NCBI GenBank assembly: GCA_964634325.1
Contig: CAZWJF010000002.1
Coordinates: 186,001 to 250,000 of the forward strand
Direction of reading: 5' to 3'
DNA from: JAJXWB01 sp964634325
GTDB lineage: Bacteria > Pseudomonadota > Alphaproteobacteria > Rhizobiales > Beijerinckiaceae
Length of the DNA stretch: 64,000 nt
Positions within the stretch are counted from its first letter, which is position 1. Each line of letters opens with the position of its first letter. Both the position numbers and the translations under genes were made by a program. Positions 10,700 to 20,067 of this stretch are shown piece after piece. Under the pieces are notes generated by a model. That model was not told where the DNA came from. It saw only the letters and a program-made list of their open reading frames with translations, and did not search any database.

Positions 10700-11686
10700 A
10701 TGACGTTTTCATTGCCTTCACCCACTGCGCCCAAGGGCGGCGCGATTTCCGGCCGCACCGCGCTCGTCGGCGTCGTCGCGGCTCTGCTGGCGCTCGGCGC
10801 CTACAATTCCTTCTTCACGGTCAATCCGACGGAGCGTGCGGGCGTGCGCATGTTCGGCACGGTCGTTTCGGAGAAGCCGGTGGGCCCGGGCCTGCACTTG
10901 AAGGCGCCGTTCGTGTCGTCGGTCGATTACGCGCAGGTGAGCCTGACCAACCTTCACGTCCCTGCCTTTTCGGTCAACACGATCGACAACCAGAAGATCG
11001 ACCTCGACATCAACGTGACCTATTCGGTCCCGGATTCCGCGGTCTTCCATCTGCTCTACGAGGTCGGGCGCTCCGGCAGCGCCGACATCACCGACAACAT
11101 CATTCCCGTGGTTCAGGATCGCGTGGGCCGCGTATTCGCCGCGCGCAACACCAATTCGCTATCGGAGAACCGCGAGGCGATCCAGGCGGAGGCGACGCGC
11201 GCCGCCGCCAACGCCTTGCGGGAATTGTTCCGCATCGAACTGCAGTCGCTGCAGATCGCCCGCATCGGCTATTCGCAGGCGTTCATCGCCTCGAACGAAA
11301 AGTCGGTGACGGCGAAGAACGACGCGATCGCCGAAGAGAACCGGGTGAAGGTCTCGGAATTCCAGGCCAAGCAGCGCACGACCATGGCCGAGGGCGAAGC
11401 CAATCAGGCGCGCGCGCGGGCCGCTGGCGAGGCCGACGCCATCCGCGCCCGCGCGCAGGCCGATCGCGACGCCGCCGTGCTCCAGGGACAGGGGCAGGCG
11501 GCGCGGTTGAGATCGGAGATCGAGGGCGTCGGCGGGTTCAACAATTATCTCGCTGTTCTGGCGGCGCAGGCGCGTCTGAGATGGGACGGCAAGTCGCCGA
11601 GCATGCTGATCGCCGACCCTGCGCACGCGCCAACCTTGCTGACGCCGGCGATCGGCGCCGACCCGCAGATATCGCCGCAGAAATAG
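10700..11686 (+). CDS. SPFH/prohibitin-like membrane protein
   Basis: A 328-residue protein with one N-terminal TM (about 20-40), an SPFH/band-7 domain (about 42-215; NPTERAGVRMFG, GLHLKAPFVSSVDY, VTYSVPDSAVF) and a long Ala/Glu/Arg coiled coil (about 215-270). It resembles prohibitin more than HflK/HflC: it is single-copy and the N-terminus is short and Pro/Ser-rich. SPFH proteins form large ring complexes around FtsH and modulate its activity; placement directly after ftsH supports that job, although a terminator intervenes. The substrate is not predictable. The GAGG near 10692 serves as a ribosome-binding site before ATG 10700. Confidence 0.85.
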   Translation: MTFSLPSPTAPKGGAISGRTALVGVVAALLALGAYNSFFTVNPTERAGVRMFGTVVSEKPVGPGLHLKAPFVSSVDYAQVSLTNLHVPAFSVNTIDNQKIDLDINVTYSVPDSAVFHLLYEVGRSGSADITDNIIPVVQDRVGRVFAARNTNSLSENREAIQAEATRAAANALRELFRIELQSLQIARIGYSQAFIASNEKSVTAKNDAIAEENRVKVSEFQAKQRTTMAEGEANQARARAAGEADAIRARAQADRDAAVLQGQGQAARLRSEIEGVGGFNNYLAVLAAQARLRWDGKSPSMLIADPAHAPTLLTPAIGADPQISPQK

Positions 11687-11701
11687 GCCGGACGTTTCGC
11701 C

Positions 11702-12025
11702 TCAGCCTTCCGGCCCGTTCATGATCCGCTGGAAGATAAGGAAAGCGACGACGACCGCCAGCGCGCCGCAGGCGATGACGACCGCCGGACGGGCGAGCCC
11801 GCGGTCGCGGCGGAAGATCGCATCCCTCGCCAGCAGAAGGCCCGGCACGAGGCAGAAAGGCGTCGCGTAGAACACGGCGATGTAGGAAAAACCGTCTTCA
11901 TTCGGATCGCCCCAGTGTTTGATCGGCTCTTCGAGGCTCCAGCCCCACAGACCGAACATGAGGAGGGCGAGCGCGGCGTAGATTGCGCGCCAGCGCTGCG
12001 ACGGGGATTGCTGTGTCTGGTCCAT
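11702..12025 (-). CDS. Small integral membrane protein, unknown function
   Basis: A 107-residue protein I do not recognise. Hydropathy by eye gives three TM segments at about residues 12-28, 47-66 and 80-99, with a short acidic loop (EEPIKHWGDPNEDGF) after TM1 and a cytoplasmic basic loop RDAIFRRDRG. It converges on the SPFH gene (15 bp between stops) and shares strand with arsC upstream. No catalytic residues or motifs are apparent. Confidence 0.6.
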   Translation of the reverse strand: MDQTQQSPSQRWRAIYAALALLMFGLWGWSLEEPIKHWGDPNEDGFSYIAVFYATPFCLVPGLLLARDAIFRRDRGLARPAVVIACGALAVVVAFLIFQRIMNGPEG

Positions 12026-12113
12026 CTCGCGCGACCCAGTGAATGACGAGCGGATCGTTCATAACTGGACCATGCGACCGCGGCCGTGCTCCCGCGCACC
12101 GGGCGGCGCTCAC

Positions 12114-12470
12114 TCAGCTCAAGAGGGCCTTCACTGTCTCCGACGGGCGGCACAGGGCCGCCTTGCCGTCGACGACCACGATCGGACGCTCGATCAGGAT
12201 CGGGTGTTTTGCGATCGCCGCGAATATCTGATCGTCGGTCAGATTCGGGTCGGCGAGGCCCAGGTCTTCGAAAGGCGTCCCGCGCTTGCGCAGGATGTCC
12301 CGCACGTTCTTGCCCATGTTCTTCAAGAGGCTTTCGAGCGTTTTACGATCGGGCGGCGTCTTGAGATATTCGATCACCTGCGGCTGGAGGCCAGCCTCGC
12401 GCAGGGCCGCCAGAACGTTCCGCGACGTGCCGCAGGCCGGGTTGTGATAAATGGTCGCCTTCAGAGCCAT
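12114..12470 (-). CDS. arsC: ArsC-family arsenate reductase (glutaredoxin-dependent type)
   Basis: Reduces arsenate to arsenite using glutaredoxin and glutathione. The 118-residue product shows the thioredoxin-fold start ATIYHNPACGTSRN with the catalytic Cys at 13 (CGTSR motif), and the conserved block LIERPIVVVDGKAALCRPSE near residue 94-113. Length fits the ArsC/YffB/Spx superfamily. There is no arsB, acr3 or arsR next to it, so it could equally be a housekeeping member of the family. It is divergent from glmM. Confidence 0.85.
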   Translation of the reverse strand: MALKATIYHNPACGTSRNVLAALREAGLQPQVIEYLKTPPDRKTLESLLKNMGKNVRDILRKRGTPFEDLGLADPNLTDDQIFAAIAKHPILIERPIVVVDGKAALCRPSETVKALLS

Positions 12471-12580
12471 GGTCGGCTATTCCTTCCGCCTGTTAACGAA
12501 CACCTAACGTTATTCGGCGCCCTGCGCCACGGCTGGTCTAAACTCTGACAGTCGGCGCCAGGCGGCGCCCGAGGAGCACA

Positions 12581-13924
12581 ATGAGCCGCAAGTATTTCGG
12601 CACCGACGGCATTCGCGGCGTCGCCAATCGCGTCATCACGCCGGAACTGGCCCTCAAGGTCGGGCAGGCCGCCGGCCTCGTTTTCCAGCGTGGCGAATAT
12701 CGCCACCGCGTGGTCATCGGCAAGGATACGCGCCTGTCGGGCTACATGATCGAATATGCGCTGGTCTCCGGCTTCGCGTCCGTCGGCATGGACCCGCTGA
12801 TCCTCGGGCCGATCCCGACGCCAGCGGTTGGCATGCTGACACGTTCGATGCGCGCCGATCTCGGCGTGATGATCTCGGCTTCGCACAATCCCTACGAGGA
12901 CAACGGCATCAAGCTGTTCGGACCTGACGGCTACAAATTGTCGGACGAGGTCGAGCTGGAGATCGAGTCGCTGCTCGATCAGGATTTGACGTCGAAACTC
13001 GCAAAGTCGCCGGCGCTCGGCCGCGCCAAGCGGGTCGACGACGTGCAGGCCCGCTACATCGAATTCGCCAAGCGCACGCTGCCGCGCAGCGTCTCGCTCG
13101 ACGGCCTGCGCATCGTGGTCGATTGCGCCAACGGCGCGGCGTACAAGGTCGCGCCGGAGGCCCTGTGGGAGCTGGGCGCGGAAGTCTTCTCGATCGGCTG
13201 CGAACCCAATGGCCTCAACATCAATCGCGACGTCGGCTCGACCGCGCCGGCGGCGCTGTCGGCCAAGGTGCGCGAAATGCGCGCCGACATCGGCATAGCG
13301 CTGGACGGCGACGCCGATCGCGTGCTGATCGTCGACGAACGCGGCCATCTCGTCGACGGCGACCAACTCATGGCGGTCGTCGCCACGAGCTGGAAAGAAG
13401 ACGAGATGCTGTCGAAGCCCGGCATCGTCGCGACCGTCATGTCCAATCTCGGACTCGAACGCTATCTGGCGGGCGTCGGACTCGGACTCGAACGCACGGC
13501 GGTCGGCGATCGCTACGTGCTCGAGCGCATGCGGGCGGGCGGCTACAATGTCGGCGGCGAGCAGTCGGGCCACATCATCATGTCGGACTATTCGACGACC
13601 GGCGACGGTCTGGTGGCGGCCATGCAGGTGCTGGCCGTGGTCAAGAAGAAGGGCCGGCCGGTCAGCGAGGTCTGCCATTTGTTCGAGCCGCTGCCGCAGA
13701 TTCTGAAGAATGTGCGGGCGCGCAGCGCGGTTCTGGAGCGTCCGGGCGTGGCCAGTTCGATCGACGAAGCGCGCGCGCGGCTCGGGGCTGGCGGACGTCT
13801 GCTCATCCGGCCGTCGGGCACGGAGCCCGTGATCCGCGTGATGGGAGAAGGCGACGACCGGGATCTGGTCGAGAAAGTCGTCGACGACGTCTGCGGCGCG
13901 CTCGACGCCGCGGCGGCCGCGTAA
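12581..13924 (+). CDS. glmM: GlmM, phosphoglucosamine mutase
   Basis: Converts glucosamine-6-phosphate to glucosamine-1-phosphate for UDP-GlcNAc, peptidoglycan and lipopolysaccharide synthesis. The 447-residue protein begins KYFGTDGIRGVAN, has the phosphoserine loop ISASHNPYEDNG with the catalytic Ser at 101, the metal-binding loop DGDADR, the sugar-binding GGEQSGH and the phosphate-binding RPSGTEPVIRVM. All key residues are intact. In many alphaproteobacteria glmM directly follows ftsH; here the SPFH gene, a small membrane ORF and arsC are in between. Confidence 0.96.
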   Translation: MSRKYFGTDGIRGVANRVITPELALKVGQAAGLVFQRGEYRHRVVIGKDTRLSGYMIEYALVSGFASVGMDPLILGPIPTPAVGMLTRSMRADLGVMISASHNPYEDNGIKLFGPDGYKLSDEVELEIESLLDQDLTSKLAKSPALGRAKRVDDVQARYIEFAKRTLPRSVSLDGLRIVVDCANGAAYKVAPEALWELGAEVFSIGCEPNGLNINRDVGSTAPAALSAKVREMRADIGIALDGDADRVLIVDERGHLVDGDQLMAVVATSWKEDEMLSKPGIVATVMSNLGLERYLAGVGLGLERTAVGDRYVLERMRAGGYNVGGEQSGHIIMSDYSTTGDGLVAAMQVLAVVKKKGRPVSEVCHLFEPLPQILKNVRARSAVLERPGVASSIDEARARLGAGGRLLIRPSGTEPVIRVMGEGDDRDLVEKVVDDVCGALDAAAAA

Positions 13925-13947
13925 ACGAGCGTGGTTAAGGGTTAGGG

Positions 13948-13962
13948 TTAAGTCGAAATTAA
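13948..13962. promoter_or_regulatory. CtrA-type box upstream of the first Omp25-like gene
   Basis: TTAAGTCGAAATTAA is a perfect TTAA-N7-TTAA box ending 72 bp before the ATG at 14035. A further TTAA half-site lies at 13935-13938, giving three half-sites in 28 bases. Binding by CtrA is inferred from the consensus. Confidence 0.6.
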
Positions 13963-14034
13963 GAAAGCTCTGCGAATTTCCTATCCGTCTCTATCGGATC
14001 CGGGCGCTTGCCCGTCAATGCAAAGGAAATTCGC

Positions 14035-14898
14035 ATGGGCAAGATCAAGGCCCTTTCCCTGACGGGCGCGTTCGCCATCGGCCTCATGGGGCCTGCTCTG
14101 GCGGCCGACCTGCTTCCGCCTCCCCCGCCGGTCGAAGCGCCGATCGTCGCCGCCGCGATGGATACGAGCGGCTGGTATCTGCGCGGCGACGTAGGCGTCG
14201 GAATCAATCAGATGTCCGGCCTGCGCTCGACGCTGCAGCCTGTGAACCTCGCCGGCGGCGCCGCCCCCGGCATCACGACCGCCTATTCGGATCTCGGCGA
14301 TTCCGCGCTGATCGATTTCGGCGTCGGCTATCAGATCAACAACTGGTTCCGTAGCGACGCGACCATCGAATATCGTTCGTCGGCTGCCTATCGCAAGGGC
14401 GTCAGCTATCTGGGCTGCGGATCGGTCTGTACCGACACCTACACCGCCAACGTCAGCTCGGCGCTGTTCATGCTCAACGGCTACGTCGATCTCGGCACGT
14501 GGTACGGCATTACGCCTTACGTCGGCGCGGGCGTCGGCGTCGCCAACCATCGCATGAAGGGCCTGACCGACGTCGGTCTCGGCACCGGCTACGCCGCCGA
14601 CAAGACCCAGACCAATCTGGCCTGGGCGCTCATGGCCGGCCTCGGCTACAACGTCACGCCTAACCTGAAGATCGACGCGGGCTACCGCTACATCAACATG
14701 GGCACTCTGACGAGCAACCCGATCGTTTGCGGCGCCATCGCCGGCTGCTTCTTCGAGGTTCAGTCCTACAAACACACGGCTCACGATTTCCGCCTGGGCG
14801 TGCGCTACATGCTCGGCGACGCCGGCGCCGGCCCGGTCCTGGCCGCCAACGCGCCGATCTTCGGCAGCCGCCCCGGCCCGCTGGTTCGCAAATACTAA
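14035..14898 (+). CDS. Omp25/Omp31-like outer membrane beta-barrel protein
   Basis: A 287-residue outer-membrane protein of the Omp25/Omp31 type abundant in Rhizobiales. It has a signal peptide (about 1-22, ending ALAAD), a Pro-rich linker LLPPPPPVEAP, and a barrel with alternating hydrophobic strands including GWYLRGDVGVGI, ALFMLNGYVDLG, ITPYVGAGVGVA, LAWALMAGLGYNV, IDAGYRYINMG and a closing FRLGVRYML. The ATG at 14035 is preceded by AAAGGAAA and gives a clean signal peptide; an upstream TTG at 14008 is less likely. A CtrA-type box lies upstream and a terminator downstream. It is paralogous to the next gene. Confidence 0.88.
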   Translation: MGKIKALSLTGAFAIGLMGPALAADLLPPPPPVEAPIVAAAMDTSGWYLRGDVGVGINQMSGLRSTLQPVNLAGGAAPGITTAYSDLGDSALIDFGVGYQINNWFRSDATIEYRSSAAYRKGVSYLGCGSVCTDTYTANVSSALFMLNGYVDLGTWYGITPYVGAGVGVANHRMKGLTDVGLGTGYAADKTQTNLAWALMAGLGYNVTPNLKIDAGYRYINMGTLTSNPIVCGAIAGCFFEVQSYKHTAHDFRLGVRYMLGDAGAGPVLAANAPIFGSRPGPLVRKY

Positions 14899-14924
14899 GA
14901 CTTCGTAAATATTCACGGTATCGA

Positions 14925-14954
14925 CGGCGCGGATATTCCGCGCCGTTTTGTTTT
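14925..14954 (+). terminator. Rho-independent terminator after the first Omp25-like gene
   Basis: CGGCGCGGA (14925-14933) pairs with TCCGCGCCG (14937-14945) over a 3-base loop, followed by TTTTGTTTT. Confidence 0.85.
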
Positions 14955-15004
14955 CGTGTCAGGCCGAGCCGCCGGCCAAAGAAATTTACATGAATTCGTT
15001 AGGG

Positions 15005-15019
15005 TTAAGCGCATTTTAA
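15005..15019. promoter_or_regulatory. CtrA-type box upstream of the second Omp25-like gene
   Basis: TTAAGCGCATTTTAA is a perfect TTAA-N7-TTAA box, 70 bp before the preferred ATG at 15090. The preceding GTTAGGGTTAAG resembles the GGGTTAGGGTTAAG stretch upstream of the first Omp25-like gene, suggesting duplication of promoter and gene together. Confidence 0.6.
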
Positions 15020-15089
15020 GCATGTTCGCTCATTTTCGATTCACGGATGTCCCGGGCCCGGGAGTCGGGCCAAGTCAAGGATGAGCGAT

Positions 15090-15965
15090 ATGAGTTTGCT
15101 TGCTCGCGGAATCGGGATGGCGGCGGCGACGGTCTGCGCGATCATCGGCGCTACTTCCCTCGCACAGGCCGCCGATCCAGGCTATGCGGCGCCGATCGGA
15201 GCCGCTCCGCCTCCTGCCGGCCTAGATCAGCCCGCCGAAGAAGGGCCGGTCACCTTCGCGACAGGCTGGTATTTGCGCGGCGACCTCGGCGTCGCGAAAG
15301 ATGCGCAGATCAGCATCGGCAGCGTCATCCTGCCGCGCGGCGGATCGTTTCCGAACAACTGGAGCTTCGGCCTCGGCGCCGGTTACAAGTTCAGCGACTG
15401 GATCCGCGCCGACCTCACCCTCGACTGGCGCGCGCCGCGCACCTTCTCCGGCAATACCGCGACGATCTCGTGCATCACGGGCTGGCAGCTGACGAGCGCG
15501 ACCACCGAAGCGCCGGTCTACGACACGTGTAACGATTGGTATCGCGCCCGCATGACCAACACGACCGTGTTGTTCAATCTCTACGCCGACCTCGGCACGT
15601 GGTGGGGCCTGACGCCCTATGTCGGCGCCGGCGTCGGCTTCAACTACGTGTACCAGAAGGCCTCCCAGAACTGGTTCATGAGCAACGGCCGCGCCTATCA
15701 GATCAGCGTCGCCGACGCGCTCAATACGGCCGTGACCTGGTATTACAACCTCGACCAGCAGCGCTCCTGGCAATCGACGCAGCTCGCGTGGGCCCTGATG
15801 GCCGGCTTCTCCTACGCCGTGACGCCGAACGTCTCGGTCGACATCGGCGCGCGCTACCTGAATCTGGGCAAGGTGACCTCCTACACGAGCTTCACCGGCG
15901 CGACCAATTCGGTGGCCAATACTGCGCGGGAAGTTCGCATCGGCCTGCGCTATACGCCGGACTGA
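15090..15965 (+). CDS. Omp25/Omp31-like outer membrane beta-barrel protein (paralogue)
   Basis: About 291 residues. It has a signal peptide ending AQAAD, a Pro-rich linker (GAAPPPAGL) and a barrel with the same landmarks as the preceding gene: GWYLRGDLGVA, VLFNLYADLGTWWGLTPYVGAGVGFNYV, LAWALMAGFSYAV, VDIGARYLNLG and the closing VRIGLRYT. An ATG at 15081 is in frame, but AAGGA at 15077-15081 overlaps it and is well spaced for ATG 15090. It differs from its neighbour in a longer surface region with many Trp and Tyr. It has its own promoter region and terminator, so the pair is not a simple operon. Confidence 0.87.
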   Translation: MSLLARGIGMAAATVCAIIGATSLAQAADPGYAAPIGAAPPPAGLDQPAEEGPVTFATGWYLRGDLGVAKDAQISIGSVILPRGGSFPNNWSFGLGAGYKFSDWIRADLTLDWRAPRTFSGNTATISCITGWQLTSATTEAPVYDTCNDWYRARMTNTTVLFNLYADLGTWWGLTPYVGAGVGFNYVYQKASQNWFMSNGRAYQISVADALNTAVTWYYNLDQQRSWQSTQLAWALMAGFSYAVTPNVSVDIGARYLNLGKVTSYTSFTGATNSVANTAREVRIGLRYTPD

Positions 15966-15989
15966 TCGAACCGGACTTCGGACGGCACG

Positions 15990-16018
15990 CGGCGGGCTTC
16001 GGCCCGCCGTTTCATTTT
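15990..16018 (+). terminator. Rho-independent terminator after the second Omp25-like gene
   Basis: CGGCGGGC (15990-15997) and GCCCGCCG (16002-16009) form a stem with a TTCG tetraloop, followed by the T-rich TTTCATTTTGT. Confidence 0.8.
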
Positions 16019-16053
16019 GTCGCGCTTGCTTTCTGCGCGACTTGCGCGTATCG

Positions 16054-16109
16054 CCGTCCGCGGGACACCTCCCCCCAACGGGAGGCGCCCATCTGAAAGG
16101 ATGGCTTAT
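16054..16109 (+). ncRNA. serC leader RNA motif (alphaproteobacterial)
   Basis: Two small hairpins lie directly before serC. Hairpin 1 is CCTCCC (16068-16073) with GGGAGG (16080-16085). Hairpin 2 is CCATC (16089-16093) with GATGG (16100-16104), whose loop TGAAAG carries the Shine-Dalgarno sequence. This is the layout of the serC motif described upstream of serC-serA in alphaproteobacteria. Folding of hairpin 2 would hide the ribosome-binding site. The match is by recalled layout, not by a covariance-model search. Confidence 0.7.
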
Positions 16110-17282
<1,173 letters not shown>

Positions 17283-17285
17283 CAT

Positions 17286-17354
17286 ATGGACCGCGAGCCT
17301 TCAGGCTCGCTCTTCCTGAATTCAAGACTGCGAGCCTGACGGCTCGCGGTCCAT
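17286..17354. repeat. Paired REP-like palindromic element between serC and serA
   Basis: The outer arms ATGGACCGCGAGCC (17286-17299) and GGCTCGCGGTCCAT (17341-17354) are perfect 14-bp inverted repeats. Each arm also folds on its own: GCGAGCC-TTCA-GGCTCGC at 17293-17310 and GCGAGCC-TGAC-GGCTCGC at 17330-17347. Two inverted REP-type hairpins with a 19-base spacer is the structure of a BIME unit. It lies in the transcribed gap between serC and serA and could cause attenuation or 3' stabilisation. Confidence 0.8.
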
Positions 17355-17380
17355 TTTCCCTATCATCAAGGACGCATCCA

Positions 17381-18967
17381 ATGGCTCCTCGCGTACTCAT
17401 TTCCGACGCCCTGTCGCCCGCCGCCGTCGCCATCTTCAAGGAACGCGGCGTCGAGGTCGATTTTCAACCGGCGCTCGGCAAGGACAAGGACAAGCTCGCC
17501 GCGATCATCGGCGATTACGACGGTCTCGCCATCCGCTCGGCCACGAAGGTCACGGCGAAGATCCTCGAGAACGCCAAGAACCTGAAAGTCATCGGCCGCG
17601 CCGGCATTGGCGTCGACAACGTCGACATTCCGGCCGCCACCGCGCGCGGCATCATCGTGATGAACACGCCGTTCGGCAATTCGATCACGACCGCCGAGCA
17701 CGCCATCGCCATGATGTTCGCGCTCGCCCGCGAAATCCCCGCCGCCGACGCCTCCACGCAGGCCGGCAAGTGGGAGAAGAACCGTTTCATGGGCGTCGAG
17801 ATCACCGGTAAGACGCTCGGCGTGATCGGTTGCGGCAATATCGGCTCGATCGTCGCCGACCGCGCCGTCGGCCTGCGCATGCGCGTCATCGCCTTCGATC
17901 CCTTCCTGTCGCCGGAACGCGCCAAGGACATCGGCGTCGAGAAGGTGGAGCTGGAAGAGCTTCTGGCGCGCGCGGACATCATTACGCTGCACACGCCGAT
18001 GACGGCGCAGACCAAGAACATCCTGTCGGCCGAGAATCTCGCCAAGACGAAAAAGGGCGTGCGCATCGTCAATTGCGCGCGCGGCGGCCTCGTCGACGAA
18101 CAGGCGCTGGCGGGTCTGCTCGATTCCGGCCATGTCGCGGGCGCGGCCTTCGACGTGTTCATCGAGGAGCCGGCGACCAGCAACGTCCTGTTCGGCCGTT
18201 CGAACGTCGTCTGCACGCCGCATCTCGGCGCGTCGACTTCGGAAGCGCAGGAGAACGTCGCGTTGCAGGTGGCCGAGCAGATGTCGGACTATCTCACGCG
18301 CGGCGCCATTTCGAACGCCGTCAACTTCCCGTCGATCACGGCGGAAGAGGCGCCGAAGCTGAAGCCGTTTATCGCGCTCGCCGAGAAACTCGGCTCGTTC
18401 GCCGGCCAGCTCACCGAGAGCGGCATCAAGAAGGTGACGATCACCTACGAGGGCAATGTCGCGGATCTGAAGACCAAGGCGATCACGGCGGCGGCGATCG
18501 CAGGCCTGCTGCGGCCGCTGCTGTCGGACGTCAACGTCGTCTCGGCGCCGATCGTCGCCAAGGAGCGCGGCATCGTGATCGACGAAGTGACGCGGGCTGC
18601 GGCGGGCGACTACGAATCGCTCATCACGCTGTCGGTGGTCACGGAGCGGCAGGAGCGTTCGGTCGCCGGCACGGTCTTCCACGACGGCAAGCCGCGCATT
18701 CTCGACATCAAGGGCATCAAGGTCGACGCCGAATTCTGCCCGCACATGATCTACGTGACAAACGAGGACAAGCCGGGCTTCATCGGCCGCTTCGCCGGTC
18801 TGCTCGGCGACGCCAAGGTCAATATCGCGACCTTTGCGCTCGGCCGCGATCAGGAGGGCGGCTCGGCGATCGCGCTCGTGTCCGTCGACAGCGATCCGCC
18901 GGAAGCGACGCTCGGCGAAATCCAGAAGCTGCCGGGCGTGAAGCAGGCGAAGGTTCTGGCGTTTTGA
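17381..18967 (+). CDS. serA: SerA, D-3-phosphoglycerate dehydrogenase
   Basis: Catalyses the first step of serine synthesis. The 528-residue long-form enzyme has the substrate-binding part IGRAGIGVDNVDIPAAT, the NAD fold GKTLGVIGCGNIGSIVA, the catalytic region with RGGLVDEQAL and CTPHLGASTSEAQENVA (catalytic His in TPHLG), the ASB intervening domain (about 315-450) and a C-terminal ACT domain (YVTNEDKPGFIGRFAGLLGD) that usually senses serine. Spacing after serC and shared strand suggest one operon with the leader RNA upstream of serC. Confidence 0.96.
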   Translation: MAPRVLISDALSPAAVAIFKERGVEVDFQPALGKDKDKLAAIIGDYDGLAIRSATKVTAKILENAKNLKVIGRAGIGVDNVDIPAATARGIIVMNTPFGNSITTAEHAIAMMFALAREIPAADASTQAGKWEKNRFMGVEITGKTLGVIGCGNIGSIVADRAVGLRMRVIAFDPFLSPERAKDIGVEKVELEELLARADIITLHTPMTAQTKNILSAENLAKTKKGVRIVNCARGGLVDEQALAGLLDSGHVAGAAFDVFIEEPATSNVLFGRSNVVCTPHLGASTSEAQENVALQVAEQMSDYLTRGAISNAVNFPSITAEEAPKLKPFIALAEKLGSFAGQLTESGIKKVTITYEGNVADLKTKAITAAAIAGLLRPLLSDVNVVSAPIVAKERGIVIDEVTRAAAGDYESLITLSVVTERQERSVAGTVFHDGKPRILDIKGIKVDAEFCPHMIYVTNEDKPGFIGRFAGLLGDAKVNIATFALGRDQEGGSAIALVSVDSDPPEATLGEIQKLPGVKQAKVLAF

Positions 18968-18975
18968 TTGCAATT

Positions 18976-19003
18976 CCCCTCTCCCCGCAGGCGGGGAGAG
19001 GGG
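18976..19003. repeat. Perfect 13-bp palindrome between convergent serA and EamA genes
   Basis: CCCCTCTCCCCGC (18976-18988) and GCGGGGAGAGGGG (18991-19003) are separated by AG. It occupies nearly all of the intergenic space between the two convergent stops. It has no flanking T-tract, so it is not a classical terminator. Closely similar palindromes are common dispersed repeats in Rhizobiales genomes. Confidence 0.75.
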
Positions 19004-19008
19004 ACCAA

Positions 19009-19911
19009 CTATCGCGCGCGCTGCTCGGCCAGCCATATTCCGGCGAGCGTCAACGCCAGCGCCAGCGCGTGGTAGATGTGGAATTCCTCGCCGAGGATGA
19101 CCACTGCGAACAGCGCGCCGAAGATCGGCACGAGGTTTGAAAACAGCCCCGCGCGATTGGGGCCGATGAGTTCGACCGCGCGCATGTAGAGAAGCTGCGA
19201 GGCGAGCGAGGGGCCGAGCGCGACGAAAGTCAGCACCAGCCAGCCCGACTGAGTCGGCCAATGAAAATGGCCGGTCGCGACTTCTCCCAGCATGAACGGA
19301 AACGACGTGACGAGCGCGGCGAAGGCGAGCGCGGCGAAGAAGACGAGCGGCGGCAGCGGCGGCCGGTTGCGTAGCGCGAACGTGTAGCCCGCATAGAAGA
19401 CGCACGCGATCAGGACGAGAATGTCGCCGTGATTGAACTGTGTCTGCATGATCTTCAACGGTTCGCCGTGCGTGGCGATCAGGGAGACGCCGACGAGCGT
19501 CACCAGCATGCCGACGATCTGCATCAACGTCGGCCGCACGCCCACGATCACGATCGACATGGCGAGCACCATCGGCGGGATCGAGGATTGCAGCAGCGTG
19601 ATGTTGACGGCCGTCGTGTAATAGGCGGACGCGTAGAACAGCACCGTGAAGCCGGTGAAGCCGAAGCCCGCCATCAGAAGGATGCGCCAGCGATGTGCGA
19701 CAAGCTCGGCGCGATGCGCCTGCAACTGGCTGCGCAACGCGATCGCCAGCAGGACGCAGACAGCGAGCCAGCGGATGAAGACCAGCGACATCGGCGTGAC
19801 GCGCCCGACCGCAAGCCGCGAGGCGACGCCGTTGCCTCCCCACAGCATCGTCGTCGCGATCATGAGGAGCCAGGCCCGGTCGTAAGCCCAGTGTGCGAGC
19901 CGATGCAGCAC
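19009..19911 (-). CDS. EamA/DMT-family transporter
   Basis: About 300 residues with ten predicted TM segments and two EamA repeats (MLWGGNGVASRLAVGRVTP in repeat 1; LIACVFYAGYTFALRNRP in repeat 2). Relatives export amino acids or other metabolites; the substrate here is unknown. The frame stays open to 20457, but GTG at 19911 gives LHRLAHWAYDRAWLLMIATT, a normal lead-in to TM1. GTG 19944 and ATG 19863 are alternatives and none has a good ribosome-binding site. It converges on serA and is divergent from the DUF4139 gene. Confidence 0.85.
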   Translation of the reverse strand: MLHRLAHWAYDRAWLLMIATTMLWGGNGVASRLAVGRVTPMSLVFIRWLAVCVLLAIALRSQLQAHRAELVAHRWRILLMAGFGFTGFTVLFYASAYYTTAVNITLLQSSIPPMVLAMSIVIVGVRPTLMQIVGMLVTLVGVSLIATHGEPLKIMQTQFNHGDILVLIACVFYAGYTFALRNRPPLPPLVFFAALAFAALVTSFPFMLGEVATGHFHWPTQSGWLVLTFVALGPSLASQLLYMRAVELIGPNRAGLFSNLVPIFGALFAVVILGEEFHIYHALALALTLAGIWLAEQRAR

Positions 19912-20067
19912 GATCAGAAGTGTCCAGTGGCGCGGGGCGCGCACATTGCGCGACCGAGCGTCGCGCGTAAACCCTTTGATCGCAAGCCTTGCGCTGGCCG
20001 CGCATTCGCCGTGAAATTTCCGCATTGCGCCGACGTGATTGCGCCGCTTTTGCTCGAGGGGAGACAC

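Noticed and set aside
17366..20005. An 879-codon minus-strand frame over serA and the EamA gene
   Set aside because: Opposite or wrong frame to two real genes; Arg/Asp-rich without motifs.
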